From Scalesia atractyloides (lineage: Eukaryota > Streptophyta > Magnoliopsida > Asterales > Asteraceae), in NCBI GenBank assembly GCA_947069175.1, contig CAMTDV010000019.1, forward strand, positions 75,391,358-75,455,357: a stretch of DNA of 64,000 nucleotides. Reading direction: 5' to 3'. Shown here piece by piece: positions 11,639 through 22,987 of the stretch; the stretch's first letter is position 1, and the number at the start of each line of letters is the position of its first letter. Both the position numbers and the translations under genes were made by a program. The notes beneath the pieces were generated by a model that ran no database searches, was not told where the DNA came from, and saw nothing but the letters and a program-made list of their open reading frames with translations.

Positions 11639-12724
11639 TTACCACAAATCATCCATGTTCCAATATGTTTCAGTTGCCATGTCACCACTGCTTATTCCAT
11701 AAGTATCTGCCACCTGAAAACTCAGGGATGATATGTCATCTTGCTGGCCAAATCCCATCATGTCAAACTCATTTATATGCACATTATAAGTGTCAATGTT
11801 TTGGAATGATGAGTTATAGTAGGCAGTGTCCTCATAAAGTTGGGACATTTCAGGGAGTTGTGGCAACATCTTCACACAAGAATCTGATGCACAAGTGTTT
11901 GAGTTTGAGCTTGAGTTGTTGCACTCTTTGTTCCTTGGTTCTGTTGGAGATAATACTGTATGTATATCTTGTTCCATGTGTGTATATTGAGGGCTTAGGT
12001 TTTTCTGATCAGTTTCCATGGTTAAAGTTGAAGCAGTTGATGTTGATGTTGATGATGATGTTTGCTCTACTTTCTCAAGCAATCTTGGCATCCAAAATTG
12101 TTGCAGTGTTTCTATAAACCTCTTGCTACTAGAGTCGATCTTAAGGTGGCGAGCTTGTTTCTGTACTCGTGTTCTCCAATAGTTCTTGATCTCATTATCT
12201 GTCCGTCCAGGCAGATGGCGGGCAATTTTCGACCATCTGGAATTTAAAGTATATAAGATTTATAGAGCACATATGGATAATATAAACATTAAACAACAAT
12301 CTTGTATATTAATTCTTTGTAGTACACAGTATGTTGATATACAATAAACTCACCTATTTCCCCACTTTAAATGGAGTTCGTGGATCACGAGTTGTTCTTG
12401 TGGTGTGAGATTTCCTCGCTTGATATCTGGTTTTAAGTAATTCAACCATCTTAACCTACAACTTTTTCCTGTTCTTTTCAATCCTAAAAAGCCAAATAAA
12501 AAACAAACAATTAAAGAAAATGTAATGAGAAAACGAAAACATGATCCGTGTTGCTTAAAGTTTATTTTATGCTATCGAGCTTTATTACCTGCTGCTTTGG
12601 CTAGCGAATTCCAGCGGCCTTCTCCATGACGATTGATATAATGGATAAGAAGATTGTCCTCCTCAAGTGTCCATGGCCCTCTTTTGAGTTGCTCAAACTC
12701 TTCTTCTTTACAAGCATTAGTCAT
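11639..12724 (-). CDS. R2R3-MYB transcription factor, subgroup-20-like (3 exons)
   Basis: Coding exons are complement(12589..12724), complement(12354..12483) and complement(11639..12236), giving 864 nt and 287 residues. All junctions are GT-AG. The exon 1/2 break after one base of a Gly codon and the 130-bp exon 2 are the canonical R2R3-MYB positions. R2 begins around residue 14 ([12 protein letters not shown]) and R3 around residue 67 ([12 protein letters not shown]), with Trp spacing intact except for the normal first-R3 substitution. R3 ends [20 protein letters not shown]. Just after it [12 protein letters not shown] matches the WxPRL signature of subgroup 20 (Arabidopsis MYB2, 62, 78, 108, 112, 116 group), and the C-terminus WNMDDLW is acidic/aromatic like their activation tails. 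Members are nuclear DNA-binding regulators in stress, hormone, phosphate and senescence responses. Which orthologue this is cannot be settled by eye. Ser/Thr/Asn-rich linkers fill residues 120-260. No frame damage is seen. Confidence 0.93.
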
Positions 12725-12843
12725 ATTCTTGGTAGCCCTCATTAAAGTTATGAATAAAAGTAACCAAAGAGAGGAATATGAAAAAAGAAAAAGGGTTGTA
12801 GTGCTTGATCAATGATGGGGTATTAGGAAACCAAGTGGAGATT

Positions 12844-12851
12844 TTTATATA
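12844..12851 (-). promoter_or_regulatory. TATA box of the MYB gene
   Basis: The minus strand reads TATATAAA, about 120 bases upstream of the start codon and pointing at the MYB gene. The stretch in between is A/G-rich leader-like sequence without an earlier ATG in frame. Confidence 0.6.
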
Positions 12852-13329
12852 CAAGAAAGTGATTCCCAAACACAAAAAAAGGTTTCTTGAAAAAGTTAAA
12901 AAGGAAAATAGGAAAGTACACCCCCATTAAAATATTGCTTTAGGTTGTTTATACATGTATAAGCCAAATGGGAATTTTCAAGATGTGGGTTTTGTCACTA
13001 TCTTTGAATGGAAAATTCCGTTAAGTAATCAAACTAGTGCTCTTTGAGCGAGCATCTAAGTCTAGTAAACAAAATTTATTAAAAACGTGATCTTTGTCTA
13101 CTATGGTGGCTACTAAGTCAACACCGTAAGTCACTCCTCCTTTCTCTCTGTCACACACATCATCAATCAGTAGTTTACTACCTATGAGAATGTGATATTT
13201 TTCCTTCTAGGAGTTTTACACATCTTTGATACAATAGCATTAAATTAATTTGACTTGTATAGGCTGAGGTGAAATTGTGTATGGAGTTGTTAATTCATAA
13301 GCGTCGAATTCAAGCCTAAAATCAACATG
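12852..13329. other. MYB promoter-proximal region
   Basis: AT-rich upstream sequence with no gene. I did not identify specific regulatory elements beyond the TATA box. Confidence 0.4.
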
Positions 13330-13344
13330 TTGTCAATCTTTAGC

Positions 13345-13645
13345 CTTTTTTTAAGGGCAGGCATCTTATTCAGAAAAGGGAGCACATCTAGCAAGAAGCT
13401 AGATATAGTAAAAACTAAACATTACTTCAAAATTACATCACTCCTTCCAATCTAATGTGTTCAATCTCACTTTGTTTTTTAACCAAACATACGAACTTGC
13501 TATAATCACCTCTAATATTTTCTCTGGCTCCCTATTGATGCGATTAAAGATTCTATCATTACTTGCCATCCAAAAATGCCAAAAGGTGACTAATATAATG
13601 CTTCGACCCATCTGCTTATATGCCTTACCGAGTCTCCTGTCAATA
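13345..13645 (-). mobile_element. 5'-truncated LINE with 15-bp target duplication
   Basis: The 15-base direct repeat TTGTCAATCTTTAGC flanks it at 13330-13344 and 13646-13660. Inside the left repeat is a T-run (13346-13352), the poly(A) tail of a minus-strand insert. The minus strand has an open frame from about 13645 to TGA at 13438-13440. It contains FWHFWMASNDRIFN, the Trp-rich C-terminal motif seen at the end of plant LINE reverse-transcriptase proteins, and ends LDWKE. Truncation to about 300 bp, a poly(A) tail and a long duplication are the standard outcome of target-primed reverse transcription. Confidence 0.8.
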
Positions 13646-13660
13646 TTGTCAATCTTTAGC

Positions 13661-16250
13661 TAAGTTCATCCACTTATAGCTCCAACTATGTATAAGAGTG
13701 AATTAATTTTGTGTCGAACAGTTCACAAACTTTATCCATTGATTAGTAGTTTAGTACCTATGAGAAGGTGAATTGTTGCTTTGAGGCGTTTTACCATCTT
13801 TATGCATAATCATCAAATTTGACTTGTCTAGGTGATGGTGAAAATGTGCTTGGTGTTTCTTCGTGCATAAGATGATAAGCATCAACTTTATGCCAAATAT
13901 TATCATATCATATTATTGATCTTGAGTTAAATGCATCCACTTATAAGTCCAACTATGTATTAGCTAATATCTTGAGTTCACAAGTTCAAAGTTTCATCTT
14001 GATTAAAGATCCTTATTAATATTTTGACAAAATCAGCTTATTTGTATTTAAAGAACACAATGTAAACTTTCATCTTTAAAGACATTATAAAGTTTTATAA
14101 GATATATACCTGAATCCTCCTATGTCAAAATTTTATCATTTTATAAATAACATTTATGAATCAATAAACTTTCATCATCCCTGTGAACTATTGTTTATAA
14201 AAAGTTGAAAGTATTTGATTCTAAATTGTTAATTTTTTAGTTGCAAGTTGAATTTTAATACGTTCTTGTTTTTTTTTTCCTTAAAAAACAAAGAAAGAAA
14301 AGTTAAAAGTCTTAACTTAGTAGCTTTCTTTCTTTCATGGAATCAAGAATATATAGAAGGGAAACAACAAAGAAACCCTCGAAGAGAGATGCCTTTGAAG
14401 ACGCATCTTATACAAAATAGGTAAAATTAACTAGAGATACCCATTGTGATTTTCAAAGGGAATAATGCTCTTCGAAATCATTGTGCTGTCTTTTACCATG
14501 GTTTCTTTAGAAGACAAAATTGTCTAGTTGGGATGTACAGAACAGAATAATAGTACAAAACTAAGGCCACCCGGGGCACTCCACGGGCAGGCTTCCGCGG
14601 TTTTGAACCCACGCCAGAACACCACCGCCACCCCCAAGGGTAGGCAAGGCGGGTTCGGTTAGCTAGGAGGGGTACTAGTGAACGAGTTGAGTTTTTTGAG
14701 GTGGATGTTGACCTTGGAATTGGTTGGTGGGTTTTGATTGGTTAGAGCATTTGACTTTATTAACATTAAAAAAATAGTTTATGGCATGGGTATCTGCAAC
14801 CAACGTTTACAAGTTAATTGGTACTTTGCACTAAATTTGATGTGACGAGTAATGGTTGGTTGGGGCTAGGGTACTTACCCTTAAGTGCTCCTTCCTCCAT
14901 AAGTATATGAGTCGATGAAATAATTATTGCCTTTTATCATTGTGTCATAATTGTAAAATATCATTATGTATGACTAGTCCGGCTCAACAAGCTTGAAAAA
15001 AGAAGCTACGGTTTTAGGTCCAAAAATCGCATCACTCCCCACAAAAGCTATGATTTTAATTGGGACTGGAGTTCGTAGAAACGTCTATATTTTAGGGTAA
15101 TAGACTTTTTTAATGGCAAAGAATCTCACGTGTAAATTCACTCTGCTCGGAGCTATGTCTAAGGTCAACTCCTCGACCGTCATAAGACCGTGCCACCCTG
15201 ATGCGCCGGAACCGGATGAAATCTATAAACTCTTGCTCCCGTCAAGGTAATAGACTTATTTGGGATCGTATATATTTGTTTAAGATTAATCTTAGGCCTT
15301 AGTTTTTTCTATACTCTTGTTTGACTTAGACTTAGTCTTGCCTTCGTACTAGGGTTAGTGCTCTTCTTTCCTGTCTCTTTGTGCTTTTATTTTTAGCTAC
15401 CATAATTATTCATCATAAAATGTTGGTGGTAGTTTATAACATTCATCTAGATTACTATACTCTGTATTGTTTTTGGAGTTGGGGTCTAAGCAGGAGTAGC
15501 CTATATATTCCCTCAGAAGAGGTAAAGTTTTCCTCATCACGTCCTTCCCAGACCTTAACAATAACTATGATAAAAGTGACATTATACTAGGCACATTTGT
15601 TTGTTTGTTATTTGCATCTAGTCCAATTTTTGTTGCAACTACATGATCTGATACGTTGAGACTTAAGAGTTGAAGGAGAAAACGAAAGTTCACGAGACAG
15701 AGACATTTTCTATCTGAGGAGATCGGAAGATGATTGTTTTCCTGGGGGGGGGGGGGGGCTTAGATCCCTTACCCTAACTCCTTCAAATCTCCTTGTGGCA
15801 CGTCACTTAAACCATCTACTACCCTCTCATACCCTCTTTAGTGGCGCAACTTAGACCGTCAAATCGTCTTCCTTTTTTCCTTCTTTTATTACAAATACAC
15901 ACACAACCATCAAAAGCAATCAGGTAGTCCCTAACCCAACCCAACCCCTACCCGCAAGGTCGTACCCACACCACCGATGACGAAGTTTGGGTTGCGGGTA
16001 GGGGGTACCCACTAGCGCCACATCCCCTAACTTACACTACAAGAATCAGAGCCTATCGCGACGATACATATAGTGACGACAGAAGGTCAAAGATAACAAA
16101 GAAGCAGGTCAAAGATAACAAAGAAGCGTTCTGAATGGAAAAATATAAATTTGTATGACGAATTATTTAAAGCAGCAACCCGGACTTGCTTATTAAATTA
16201 ATCGTGAGAAAAATCAGTATAGGGTTGTTAGAGAGAATCAGCTAGTTATG
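13661..16250. other. Intergenic, no gene seen
   Basis: Mostly AT-rich non-coding sequence. It holds a GC-richer patch around 14570-14690, a run of 15 G (15744-15758) and a 20-base tandem duplication (GGTCAAAGATAACAAAGAAG) near 16084-16125. No sustained frames. Confidence 0.4.
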
Positions 16251-16262
16251 TAAAATGTTAAC

Positions 16263-16466
16263 ATCATTTTTTTAGTGCTCAAACTTGCTTCAACTACTAC
16301 TGATGTATCAGTTAAAGAGAAGATAGAAGGTACTCGCCCTCCAAAAAATGTAACAGTCAAACAGGAAGAAGAGATAAAAGAAAATCTTCGGATCCTTCTT
16401 GATGATGACAAATGGTGTCGCAATAATATAGATGCGATAATTGAGGCGCATAAGGCGTATGACTAA
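16263..16466 (+). pseudogene. Exon-like gene fragment, unknown family
   Basis: A T-run followed by TAG at about 16267-16274 looks like a splice acceptor. The open frame after it runs to TGA/TAA-type termination at 16464-16466 and encodes about 63 highly charged residues (for example KQEEEIKENLRILLDDDKW and IIEAHKAYD near the end). The composition is far more protein-like than its surroundings. There is no upstream exon I can join to it, and Helitron- and MITE-like sequences follow. A captured terminal exon is the best explanation; I do not recognise the protein. Confidence 0.4.
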
Positions 16467-16677
16467 ATTGATTTCATCATTATGCAAGTAATTCACATTT
16501 AAACTTTTAGCTTTCAACTTTTACGTTTAGGACTTATTTTTCCTTATTATTCATGTATTACTTTTACATAAATGGTTTCATGAGGTACTTAATAGTTTAT
16601 GTTAAGACTTTTTTTTCCTTATTCATGTGTTCTCATTGGAAGTGTATTTTAATTTTATGATATATATGCACCAAAAT

Positions 16678-16800
16678 GATGCTACAATAAATAAATATAT
16701 ATATATATATATATAAGAAAACTACAATAAACGAGTATAGCAATGCAAAATGTTACCTCCGTCGCACCACACGTGTTCTCTATTAATCTATACTAATGCA
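16678..16800 (+). repeat. Direct repeat, copy 1 (partner at 17495)
   Basis: Shares GATGCTACAATAAAT, an AGTA/ACAATGCAAA stretch, a CTCGTCGCAC-like stretch and CTATACTAA with 17495-17612. It also carries an internal (AT)n run near 16697. Confidence 0.5.
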
Positions 16801-16939
16801 TGATAAAAGGGTATTTTAAGATACCCAAAAGTTCATAACTTTTTTTATTTAATGCATAAGGTACAACCTAAAATAAGGGTACATTAGTCTTTCAATAACT
16901 TTAATATAAAAAATTGATATGTTAGGTGATTAACGGTGG

Positions 16940-17447
16940 TAGAGGTGAGCAATAACTGAATTGTTAACCGAAACAGAGGTTAGCAATTACTGAATCTCTA
17001 ACCGAAACCAAATAAGACCGAACCGAAATCAACCAACAACTGAATTAATTGAAAACCGATTAACCAAAAGCCGAATTAACTAAAAACCGGTTATCAATTT
17101 TTTTGTACAATCGTTTAACCAAAATTAACCGAATTGAACCATTCATATTATTATATATCTCTAGCTTTTATACCCCTAGTTCGTCTACTTCATATTTTAT
17201 GTCCATTCCATGTATTTATACTTTATTTCATGTATAACCTTAACTTCATGTATTTCAAAGTAAAAAATTTAGCCTCTTGGTTTGGTTTTGGCTATTAATC
17301 GAAATTAAATTAACCGAACCAAAAATTATCAATCTAACCAAATAAACCAAACCGATTAACAAAAAACCAATTGGTTAACAAAATAGACTAACCGTTGACT
17401 TCGGTTTCAGCTTCAGTTGAGGATAATAACCGAACCATGCACACCAA
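16940..17447. mobile_element. Degraded hAT-like MITE
   Basis: The left end TAGAGGTGAGCA and the right end (complement TTGGTGTGCATGG) resemble hAT-type termini of the form TAGxGGTGTGCA. The interior is packed with AACCGAA/TTAACCG phrases, as in the better preserved element at 22257. No target duplication is visible. Confidence 0.4.
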
Positions 17448-17494
17448 AATGAAATGGACTAACCGATGATTTTGCTTATGACATATGTCCCCTA

Positions 17495-17612
17495 GTGGAT
17501 GCTACAATAAATATTATACGAGTAAGAAATTACCAGAAACAAGTACCACAATGCAAAGTGTCGCCCTCGTCACATCGTGTAGGAACCCTACTAGTATATA
17601 TCTCTATACTAA
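17495..17612 (+). repeat. Direct repeat, copy 2 (partner at 16678)
   Basis: Diverged copy of 16678-16800, offset by about 815 bp. Together the two copies bracket the degraded MITE. The 3' part overlaps the start of the candidate Helitron. Confidence 0.5.
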
Positions 17613-18418
17613 TAAACGAAATTTTTTTTTGACACGTGTCAATCTCTGGTGCCTCCTTATTTTTATTTTTCAATTTATTTTTTCTATTAAATAATAATAA
17701 TAATATATAATTTAGATAAGGATAATAATTTTCCTTATCTTATTTTTCAATTTCTTTTTCTATTAAATAATAATATATAAATTAGATAAGGATAACAATT
17801 TTTTTAATAAACTTTGAATTAATATATATAATTTGTATTATAGGTTAGTTCCTATTAACAATAGTTTAACTAGATAAGGATAATTTTTTTATCAAACTTT
17901 GAATTAATAATAATATATAATTTTGTATTTTCTCTTTCTCCATATGAGATAGAAGAAGTTATTTTTGTCTGTGTAGAACCAGGCAAATATTTGATCTCAT
18001 TTAAATCAAATTTAGTTAAATTATTTTTTTATTATTATTATTATTTAATATTTAATATGATAGAGAAACAAGAAAATAATAATAAATCACAAACTTCACG
18101 GATCTCTTTTACTTATTTATAATTCTTTTTATTTTTTTCCGCTTATTTATAATCATCTAAATTTCATTGGTCTTACCACGTGTAATATACTTGTTTCTAA
18201 TCTAATAATAAATAAAAAAACAAATTAATTTTTTAATAAGTAAAAAATACATCAAATTCATCATTTAAATACATATCTTGATGACTGTATTGTTGAACGA
18301 TTATATTATATTTATTTAATTCGTCCAATACATTAAGTATTTTAAAAATATAACTATATTCCTTATTGTATAACATTTAATTTATGCAACTCGTATAAAA
18401 CACGGGGTTATAAACTAG
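17601..18418 (+). mobile_element. Candidate non-autonomous Helitron
   Basis: It begins TCTCTATACTAATAAA after an A and ends AACTAG before a T. ACACGGGG lies just upstream of the end, where the terminal hairpin would be, though its pairing is degraded. No Rep/helicase coding. The 818-bp interior is AT-rich. Confidence 0.4.
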
Positions 18419-20462
18419 TCTATAAATTATAATAAATCAAAACAATCTTAGGCCACATGTCAATCACTTAATCTATTAATTGTCACGTGGCATTGTTATA
18501 ATCATTGTTATTTTGTTCTAAGATGGAAAACCCAAGGTTTTTGTTTCACTTATTTTTGTCACAAATTTTACAGAAATCAGACTTTCTTTTTTGTGGATAC
18601 TATTTCATTTTAAAGAAATTATTTGAAGAAAATATTATGGATTTGTCCTCTTTTTAAGTATATCCACTTTCCTTTTTTTATCTTTTATAATAGTATCTTT
18701 TTCATCAAAAATTATTTGCAGAAGAATACATATGATTAGTTATTTTACACCGATTTTAAGTAGATATTTTTTTATCCGTTAAATTTTTCAATATTTAATT
18801 AATTTAGCATTTCCAATGAAAACTTCGATGCTAATCTAAAAATTCTGTTGTATCCTTTGATTTATTGACATATAATAATATTCTTTCCATTCAATATATA
18901 TATGTCAATAGTTTATTCAAGATTATATAAATTTATTTTTTTATCAAACTTTATATAATAAATCATAATCAAATAACGATTGCATACGTGTTTTTTAATT
19001 AAATAATTAAAAAATGTTTTTAATTATTTTGATGTATCATTGAAATTTTAGTTACATTCCTTTTTAGGATTAAACAAATCTTTTTTTATGTTTATGAGAT
19101 TTTTTACTTTAGTTTCAAGATTGTGTTTTCCTTTATATAAAGTTCTTTTTATAACTAAATTGTAAATGCAATTTCGTTATAGCATCATATTTCTTTCCTT
19201 TGTGAAGTCGACATTCTTAAAACACTCCATAAAATACAATGACCTTTTAAAATATAATCTGTAATTGTAACTGAAATTATAATTGACTTTTAAATATTAT
19301 AATACATATTTAATGCATTCAAGTTATAAAACAGTTAAGTTTTGAATTATGTTTTCAAGAATGGTAATAGTTTAAATTGTCTTTTTTTGTTTAAATAAAT
19401 TAATATAAGAATTATTACCTTTTGTGTTTTGTTATTATTATTTTTTAACGGAATCTTGAATGATAACTGCAAATCATTTCTATATAAAATGTTTGCATAA
19501 CTTATAAATAAACAACAACTTGATGTTTAGTCAATGATTATTAATAAAAGTCAAACATAATCACTATTAAAGGTTGATTTATACTTAAAAGAATCAATTT
19601 TTTTTCTCATGAGCACTGACACTATAAAGTAAAAAGAAGATACAAAGTTAAGTTACTAATATTATACAAAGATGAAAAATCTTACAAATAAGACGACATA
19701 TGTTGGGTACAAAGAAATATTTAGAGATTTATGGATTGCTTATATGTTTATTACTTATATGTTGTAATTACCAATGGCGTTGATGATCAATAGGCAGAGG
19801 TAAAAGCATTTAGATACACTTAGATTTGAAAGTCTTAGGTTGAAGACTTCAAATCTCATATACAACAGAAATTAAAAAAAAAAACATGTATATTGTAATT
19901 TAACCTTTTCCGTATTTAATGCATCATTTCGTATTATTATAAAATGAATTATACAATATATTAAATAAAGTAAAATATATTATATAAAACAACCTATGAT
20001 TTTTTTGTATTTATTTGTTAATGAGAAACCACGTTGTGTTAAAGGGTGATGGGATTAATGTATGTTAATAATAATAACACGAGAACCAACTGTGAGCATA
20101 GTAGAATCTACATCTATATGTAATTTATTAAATTAATAGATTTATAAAAAGTATTTTCTTTATACCACCCGTGTAACAGACGGAATATTAAACTAATATA
20201 AATAATAAATAAGAATACCTAACAATGGAAATATGAAATGCAAAGAAAACTAAAGCAATTCCGTACGTCACAACTTATAAATGGAATTCAGCTTTTTCCT
20301 CTTCCATTCGATTTCAAAATTGGACATTTGACTCTTCATTCGATTCCAAAATTGGAAAAATTATTTGGAAAAAACTAAGCGAGCCGCCATGTATTTTGTT
20401 TTCTCTTTGGTATATTGAAAGTTCCAACACTCGTACTTTTTTAAGTTGTGGTGTTTAAGTGG
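18419..20462. other. AT-rich intergenic, no gene seen
   Basis: Very AT-rich sequence with many A/T runs and no sustained reading frame or clear repeat boundary. Confidence 0.4.
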
Positions 20463-20478
20463 TATATTAATAATTAAT

Positions 20479-20708
20479 TTTTTTTAACGGTAAATTTGGA
20501 TCACTGACGGACCAATGGAGTATCATTGTGCCACCAACGGAACCACCCGATCATATCCATCCCCACTAGGCATAATGCCTATACACCAATTCAGGAGGAA
20601 ACCCAATAAATATGAAAAACCTCCTTTGCGAGAATCGAACTCAATACCTATTGGTCCTAAAGCTTTATCCCATCCCAGAATGCCACTAGGCTATAAAGCC
20701 ATGGACAA
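20479..20708 (-). mobile_element. tRNA-derived SINE, copy 1
   Basis: Flanked by the 16-base direct repeat TATATTAATAATTAAT (20463-20478 and 20709-20724). The minus strand has a Pol III A-box-like TAGCCTAGTGG, a B-box GAGTTCGATTC and a body matching the plus-strand copy at 20816. It ends TTTACCGTT followed by an A-run. Confidence 0.8.
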
Positions 20709-20815
20709 TATATTAATAATTAATGCATTTAATTAAGATGGTGTTTTGAATTCTGACTATCATGTTTATAAAGTTTTTTGAATTAAAATTTTATTTTGTA
20801 AATATCATCTAATTA

Positions 20816-21053
20816 CGTCCATTGCTTTGCTGTGTGGCTTAGTGGCATTCTGGAGGTGGGATAAAGCTTTGGGATCAATAGGTCCTGTGTTCGATTCTCA
20901 CAAATGGGGTTTTCTCATGTTTATTGGGTTTCCTCATGAATTGGTGTATATGTATTATGCCTAGTGGGGATGGATATGATTGGGTGGTTCCGCTGGTGGC
21001 ACGATGATACTCCAGTGGTCCGTCAGTGATTCAAATTTTCCGTTCAAAAAAAA
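20816..21053 (+). mobile_element. tRNA-derived SINE, copy 2
   Basis: Flanked by the direct repeat ATCTAATTA (20807-20815 and 21054-21062). It has the A-box TGGCTTAGTGG, the B-box TGTTCGATTC, a body ending TTTTCCGTTC and a 9-A tail. It is inverted relative to copy 1 about 110 bp away, so the two could fold on each other. Confidence 0.85.
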
Positions 21054-21070
21054 ATCTAATTATACTATAT

Positions 21071-21402
21071 TATTTTTTGAACGGCCAACTAAATCACCGG
21101 ATAAATATTTTCCGCCCTCAGTCGAACAAATACATCCCATCCTCCATAACGGCCAGAGTTTGATGCATACCCGAGCCACCAAGTCACCAATTTCAGGGAA
21201 AACCCGCCCGCACGAAGTCCCACTGTGGTAAAACCCGGTTTGGCTCGGCTTCGAACAGGCGACCTCCAGAGAGGTCTAGTTCTAGACTTCATTGCCACTA
21301 CCAGTGTCCTTCAAAGTGATGTTAGTGGGAGTTGAACTTGGGACCTCAAGGAGAGAAACCAAGTGACTAACCACTAGACCAACTTGTCAGAAAAAAATAA
21401 AA
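21071..21402 (-). mobile_element. tRNA-derived SINE of a second family
   Basis: The minus-strand head reads GACAAGTTGGTCTAGTGGTT with an AAGTTCAACTCC B-box-like sequence. The 3' end CCGTTCAAAAAA resembles the tail of the neighbouring family. Flanks ATTATACTATATTAT and ATTATATTATATTAA form an imperfect duplication. Boundaries are good to a few bases. Confidence 0.6.
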
Positions 21403-21418
21403 TATTATATTATATTAA

Positions 21419-22248
21419 CAATTTGCGTAGGTCTTAACTATAGTTTCAGTTTCCAGATTTTTTTTTTAAACCTGCATCTGTCGGTCGTTAGTATATACGG
21501 TCTTCATTTCGGAGTAACCTCTGACGCCCAACCAACGCCCCACGTTAAAGAAGAAAGCCATGGGTGTTTGGAGCTCGAGAAAGAGTGCAACTATAGAGAT
21601 GTGAACCATGCGGTTGATATACGTTACTTGATCAGTAACTGCTTGAAACATTTAACACTATGGAGGTTAGTGGTTGGGTGACCTAAAATTTCGGGTGGCC
21701 TGATCTACTGACTTCACCACCATCGCATCATCCCGGATTTGTTTTGTTGTGGTAGCTGCATGGAAGACTCCCCGGTACATCCGATGGCTGTTCGGGGGTG
21801 GTAAGGAAGGTTTTCCGGCAATTGTTTGAAAATAGAAATGAATCGGCAGCGGATATGATGGTGGCGCTGAGGGGGTGCCACGTTGTATTGCGGTGGCTGT
21901 GTGTCGTGGTTGTTTGGTGGTGATGGTGTTTTGTTGGTTGTGGTGGTGTTGTCTTGGTGGTGGTGAGAGAGCCGTAAGGTGAATTAAAATGGTGATGGCG
22001 ATGGTGAGTCATAACATGTGTTGTAGTCGTGTTATATATAATACATTTCGTGCTTATTTGTATGTACGTTTTTAGTTGATTCATATTTGAACGTAAAGTT
22101 CGTTCGAACATAAAGCGGGTCAAATATAATTCGGTTTCATTCAATGGTATAATTTCAAGTTAATTTACGTTTTGAGGTCATCGCAAGGCGACGGGTGAAA
22201 TTACTAGTAAAGTCAGGGCTGACCCTGAGCAAGTGTAGGGTGGGCGTC
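21419..22248. other. Intergenic, G/T-rich on the plus strand in part
   Basis: No credible gene. A GGTGGT/TGGTGG-rich stretch at 21895-21970 makes a spurious His/Thr-rich frame on the minus strand. CTAG at 22204-22207, after a TCGC/GCGA hairpin, may be another Helitron 3' end. Confidence 0.35.
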
Positions 22249-22256
22249 GGCTCAGA

Positions 22257-22979
22257 TAGGGGTGTTCAGAAAAAACCGTAACCAAATAAAAACCGTAAAC
22301 TGAACCGTAACCGTAACCAAATAAACCGACCCAAATAACGAATTAGGTTTTTGGTTTGGTTTCTAACCGAAACCGAATTGTGAATATGGTTTTTGGTTTG
22401 GTTTATGGATCCACATTTTATTTTATTTGGTTTATCGGTTTATTTGGATAACCGAATAAACCGTTTAACTTAATTAATTATTAAATAAAAATAATAATAT
22501 TTTATAAATCATATACAATTTATTAGCCCAAAATACCAAATGTAAATCTAAAAGCCAACTCAAACCCACTCATGTTTGAAGATTGTTTATATTTTGTTCC
22601 ATTTGACTTGTTAACTATTTATAGTTTCTATGATCTATGTTTTGGTTGTGTCTACGACTACTTTATGGATTTGTTTGTTTTATTTCTTGATGAAACTTTC
22701 TTGTATTTATATATTTTTAGGTGTAAATTTGTTGTGATGTTCAGCAGTTGGAACACAAACACAAATATAAATAGGAAAAAAAAGTACTTAGGTACAATTT
22801 GGTTAGATTTGGTTTCTAACCGAAACCAAACCGAATTGAATTTGGTTTGATTTGGATCGGTTTGCATATTCCTTATTTGGTTTGGTTTGGCTTTTGGTTT
22901 GGGGTACAAAATTTTGAAAACCGAATAAACCGAACGAATAAACCAAATAAACCATAAACCGAACCGATGAACACACCTA
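22257..22979. mobile_element. hAT-like MITE with 8-bp target duplication
   Basis: Terminal inverted repeats TAGGGGTGTTCA and TGAACACACCTA match at 11 of 12 positions. Direct flanks GGCTCAGA and GGCTCAGG match at 7 of 8, the duplication length of hAT elements. The 723-bp interior is dominated by alternating AACCGAA and TTTGGTTT phrases that fold back on each other. No transposase. Confidence 0.8.
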
Positions 22980-22987
22980 GGCTCAGG

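Noticed and set aside
11665..12247. Plus-strand frames across the MYB gene
   Set aside because: Antisense shadows of MYB exon 3 and its splice junction; the minus-strand gene has full domain support.
15744..15758. G15 run as a possible G-quadruplex element
   Set aside because: A single homopolymer without tract-loop pattern; length is also prone to sequencing error.
21728..22144. 138-residue His/Thr-rich minus-strand frame
   Set aside because: Composition comes from a TGGTGG-rich stretch. No domain, start context or splice logic.
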